The notes below the pieces were generated by a model. That model was not told where the DNA came from. It made no database searches and saw only the letters and a list, made by a program, of their open reading frames with translations. Source: Haliclystus octoradiatus (Eukaryota > Cnidaria > Staurozoa > Stauromedusae > Haliclystidae). Taken from it: 64,000 nucleotides of DNA. The position numbers and the translations under genes are program-made. Below are positions 61,718-64,000 of the stretch, piece by piece. The stretch spans positions 2,654,146 to 2,718,145 of the forward strand of contig OU744447.1 of assembly GCA_916610825.1 (NCBI GenBank), read 5' to 3'. Every line of letters begins with the position of its first letter. Position 1 is the stretch's first letter.

Positions 61718-61909
61718 TGAAAAGCTTTAGAAAGAAAGTTTGGAAATGTTAAAATATAAGTTAAGTGAAATGAGATGTCTTCTTCTACTGGAACATAACC
61801 TGAGTTGTTGGTTGAATTTTGGTAATATTAGATTATTGGAATTAGTTTATTAGGGACACCTATTGATAAAATATAATTAATTAAAAATAAATAGCTCATC
61901 TTCATCAGC

Positions 61910-64000
61910 AAATTGTATCCATATTCGGATATCAATGTGTCTGAAAATGTCTGCACATTCATTTATAGGCCCAAATAATTCAAATACTGTATGTTTCTTT
62001 ACTAGAAGAATCACGTAGCTGGTTTGATCAAGATATAAAATATATAATAGGGTATAATATTATATTATAATATTTTCGAGTTACGTTTTGAAACTCAGGC
62101 ACTATTTATTCACTTTTGATTTAACTAATTAACTATTATTTGCATCTGAGTGGAATAATCAAAACGTAAAATGTAAACTATTTATGTAGGAAAAGTTGGG
62201 AATTGGTTCAAATTATTGGAATAAATTAATCATTCATTTTTTTTTTCATTTTCTCAACTGTGGACGAGAATTTGTACTGATATTTTTAATTGGAGTTAAA
62301 CAAATTTCATATATGGATAATATATCAAAAGAGCAACTATTATGTATACAAGAAAACATTTTCGATTTAACACATGAACCACATAGTTATTATGATATCT
62401 CTTGTTATATAATAACGAAATAGATAGATATTATTACATTTTTATCAAGACAAACATTCTGGATACAGTTAGGATTTATTGAAAATCCTCTCTCTTGAAT
62501 AAAAGTAGATCTGATAAATACACTGTAGCAGAAAATTGCTTCTTGCTCTTATCGATCATGAACAGAAGATAAATTCAAGAAACTGAATTCAAAAAGATTT
62601 TAATCTAACGTCTAATATTTTATGATTATATGAATGTAAATACTCCTCAAACAGCAGACATATGATTTACTATTCAAATTAGTCGCAACGGCACTGCAGA
62701 GATATGAATAAGTCATCGAGAGTATTTCTAGAATCCATTATTTAGCGAAAGTGTAAATTTTAGTAATATACGAGTAAAAGATATGTATTTTGAAATTTAC
62801 TGTTTCATTATTAAGTTCTTTGTTTTCTTTAAAGGGTTTAACCCCATTAGATATTTCCTTTCACATAACTTACAATGATTAATAATTTCTAAGTCTGCAA
62901 GGTTGTAAACAATTTTATATAACAACGGAAGATCTTGCTTCAAAAGTCTAAGCTCAAGTGATTCCATTTATATCACGTATACGTTCACTGTATGAAGCTA
63001 CTTTATTATATCTTTTGATGAAGTATATATAAAATTAATGAATATCCTTTGGACAATTTTCAATAGCTTTATATATTTAATTTGTAAAGGGTTTCCATAC
63101 AGGAGATGCAGACTCTAATATATGTCAATTTTTGACCACGACTGTTTAGTTGCAGCCACGACTGTTTAGTTAGCAACCACGACTTTTCTGTAATTGCTGG
63201 AATGAATTCTAATTTCTCAGGATCTGCTTCAGCAAAAATTCAAACCACTCCCAATTCTAACCAATGCAAAACATTTGAAGATGATATTTTTATGCCACAT
63301 TCAGGTAACAAGATGGCAGGATGGAACATTTAGCATTTAATTCTTAAGGACTTGCATTATAATATGTGTGCCGTCAATCACACCCATAAAGTTAGGGAAA
63401 TTCAAATGCTATGATAGAACTCATAGCAGTATGCTTTCAGTTTAATTCTACTTTACCCTTGACGCATTGCAATTTCATAGTTATAGTTATAGAACTTTTG
63501 ATTCATCTAATTTACGTTGAGTCTGATTTGAGTTTTTTCTTGAATGTTCATATTTTTAAATCAAGGTTACGATTTATTCAAATGGTTTTGTGTAAATGAG
63601 GAATGATATGGCTTATTAATAATGAGTAGCTGAGGAAAGACACATTCTTTGGTTGCAACTCCAAGTTTCACAATCATCAGACCACAAATAATAGCTACAA
63701 TTACAAACATACACAGCAACAAATCTATAACAGGAATCGAATTGCAGTCTGTATTTTTATTCTATTACAATAGTTCTATTGTTTAATTGTTAGGTTATTT
63801 CTATTAGATTGTAAAGTTGTACCATTTTTTTAAATTTGGTAGGTAAAATTTATTTTCATGCCTGCAGTTTGAAATTAGCTCTTACCTTTTATTTAGCAAA
63901 TTTCCTTTGGTGTAAAAACTGCAGTACATTTCGGCAAGTCAGGACTAGCATATTTTCGATTTGTTGGATCAAGCTTCAGTGGTACATAGGGGGCTCAAAG
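61910..64000 (-). repeat. Giant palindrome, right arm, outer segment
   Basis: Reverse complement of 11220 to about 13233, still matching at the last base of the window, so the arm continues beyond it. A local triplication of a 'ccacgactgtttagttgc' motif at about 63135-63187 is absent from the left arm. Confidence 0.88.
63337..63402 (-). pseudogene. Harbinger/PIF transposase relic (right arm)
   Basis: Reads NFPNFMGVIDGTHIIMQVLKN then a stop. It retains the canonical GVIDGTHI around the first catalytic Asp of HARBI1-like DDE transposases. Same short remnant as 11817-11883. Confidence 0.55.

Larger units (their letters stand above)
57387..61909 (-). mobile_element. CR1/L2-like LINE insertion
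   Basis: 4,523 bp present in the right arm and absent from the left, where the empty site is at about 13233-13241. Only a 3-bp overlap (AAA) remains as possible target duplication. On the minus strand it encodes an AP endonuclease and a reverse transcriptase, followed by a long ~1.5-kb 3' region. An AATAAA (57398-57403, minus) lies 11 nt before the 3' junction. No ORF1 is visible, so it is either 5'-truncated or a one-ORF element. Confidence 0.85.

Noticed and set aside
1..64000. CRISPR arrays, operons or bacterial genes
   Set aside because: No regularly spaced short repeats with unique spacers; spliced exons and eukaryotic transposons show this is animal DNA.

Overview
The window is an AT-rich, gene-poor stretch of an animal nuclear genome. 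It has spliced exons, phase-consistent introns, an extracellular discoidin (F5/8 type C) gene, and many eukaryotic transposons (Helitron, CR1/L2-like LINEs, an LTR element, hAT-, piggyBac- and Harbinger-type DNA elements). The mix fits a marine invertebrate, possibly a deuterostome such as an ascidian, but nothing here fixes the species. All splice sites and boundaries were read by eye.

Layout. (1) 1-2786: a fold-back copy of a Helitron-associated repeat. (2) 3.6-14.7 kb, minus strand: a secreted multi-discoidin gene, with a signal-peptide exon at 14641-14713 and discoidin exons at 9947-10251, 4779-4920 and 3661-3947. The gene continues left of the visible exons. (3) A very large inverted repeat. 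The left arm is at least 11220-19820. A 5.1-kb spacer (19821-24938) holds LINE debris, a damaged ILEI-like exon and a tandem duplication. The right arm is 24939-29525, 55208-57386 and 61910-64000, and runs off the window. (4) The right arm is interrupted by insertions for which the left arm supplies the empty sites: a 199-bp TTAA-flanked MITE (28359-28557), a 25.7-kb Helitron array (29526-55207) and a 4.5-kb LINE (57387-61909).

The Helitron array lies on the minus strand and inserted between A and T. It begins with TC and ends with a hairpin plus CTAG. It contains an apparently uninterrupted four-exon RepHel gene (about 1,955 codons), a passenger ORF of unknown function with an inverted decayed relative, a small LTR retrotransposon with both LTRs, and a solo LTR in a RepHel intron. 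At its 5' side are two more ~3-kb non-autonomous Helitron units joined head to tail, each with its own CTAG/hairpin end. The LTRs carry a long, precisely 5-bp-phased heat-shock-element array upstream of a TATA box.

Because of the palindrome, the signal-peptide exon of the discoidin gene exists twice in divergent orientation (14713 leftward, 55927 rightward), and a small zinc-finger-like first exon exists twice in convergent orientation (18757 and 26002). Whether the palindrome is a true chromosomal inverted duplication or two haplotypes joined in the assembly cannot be decided from sequence alone.
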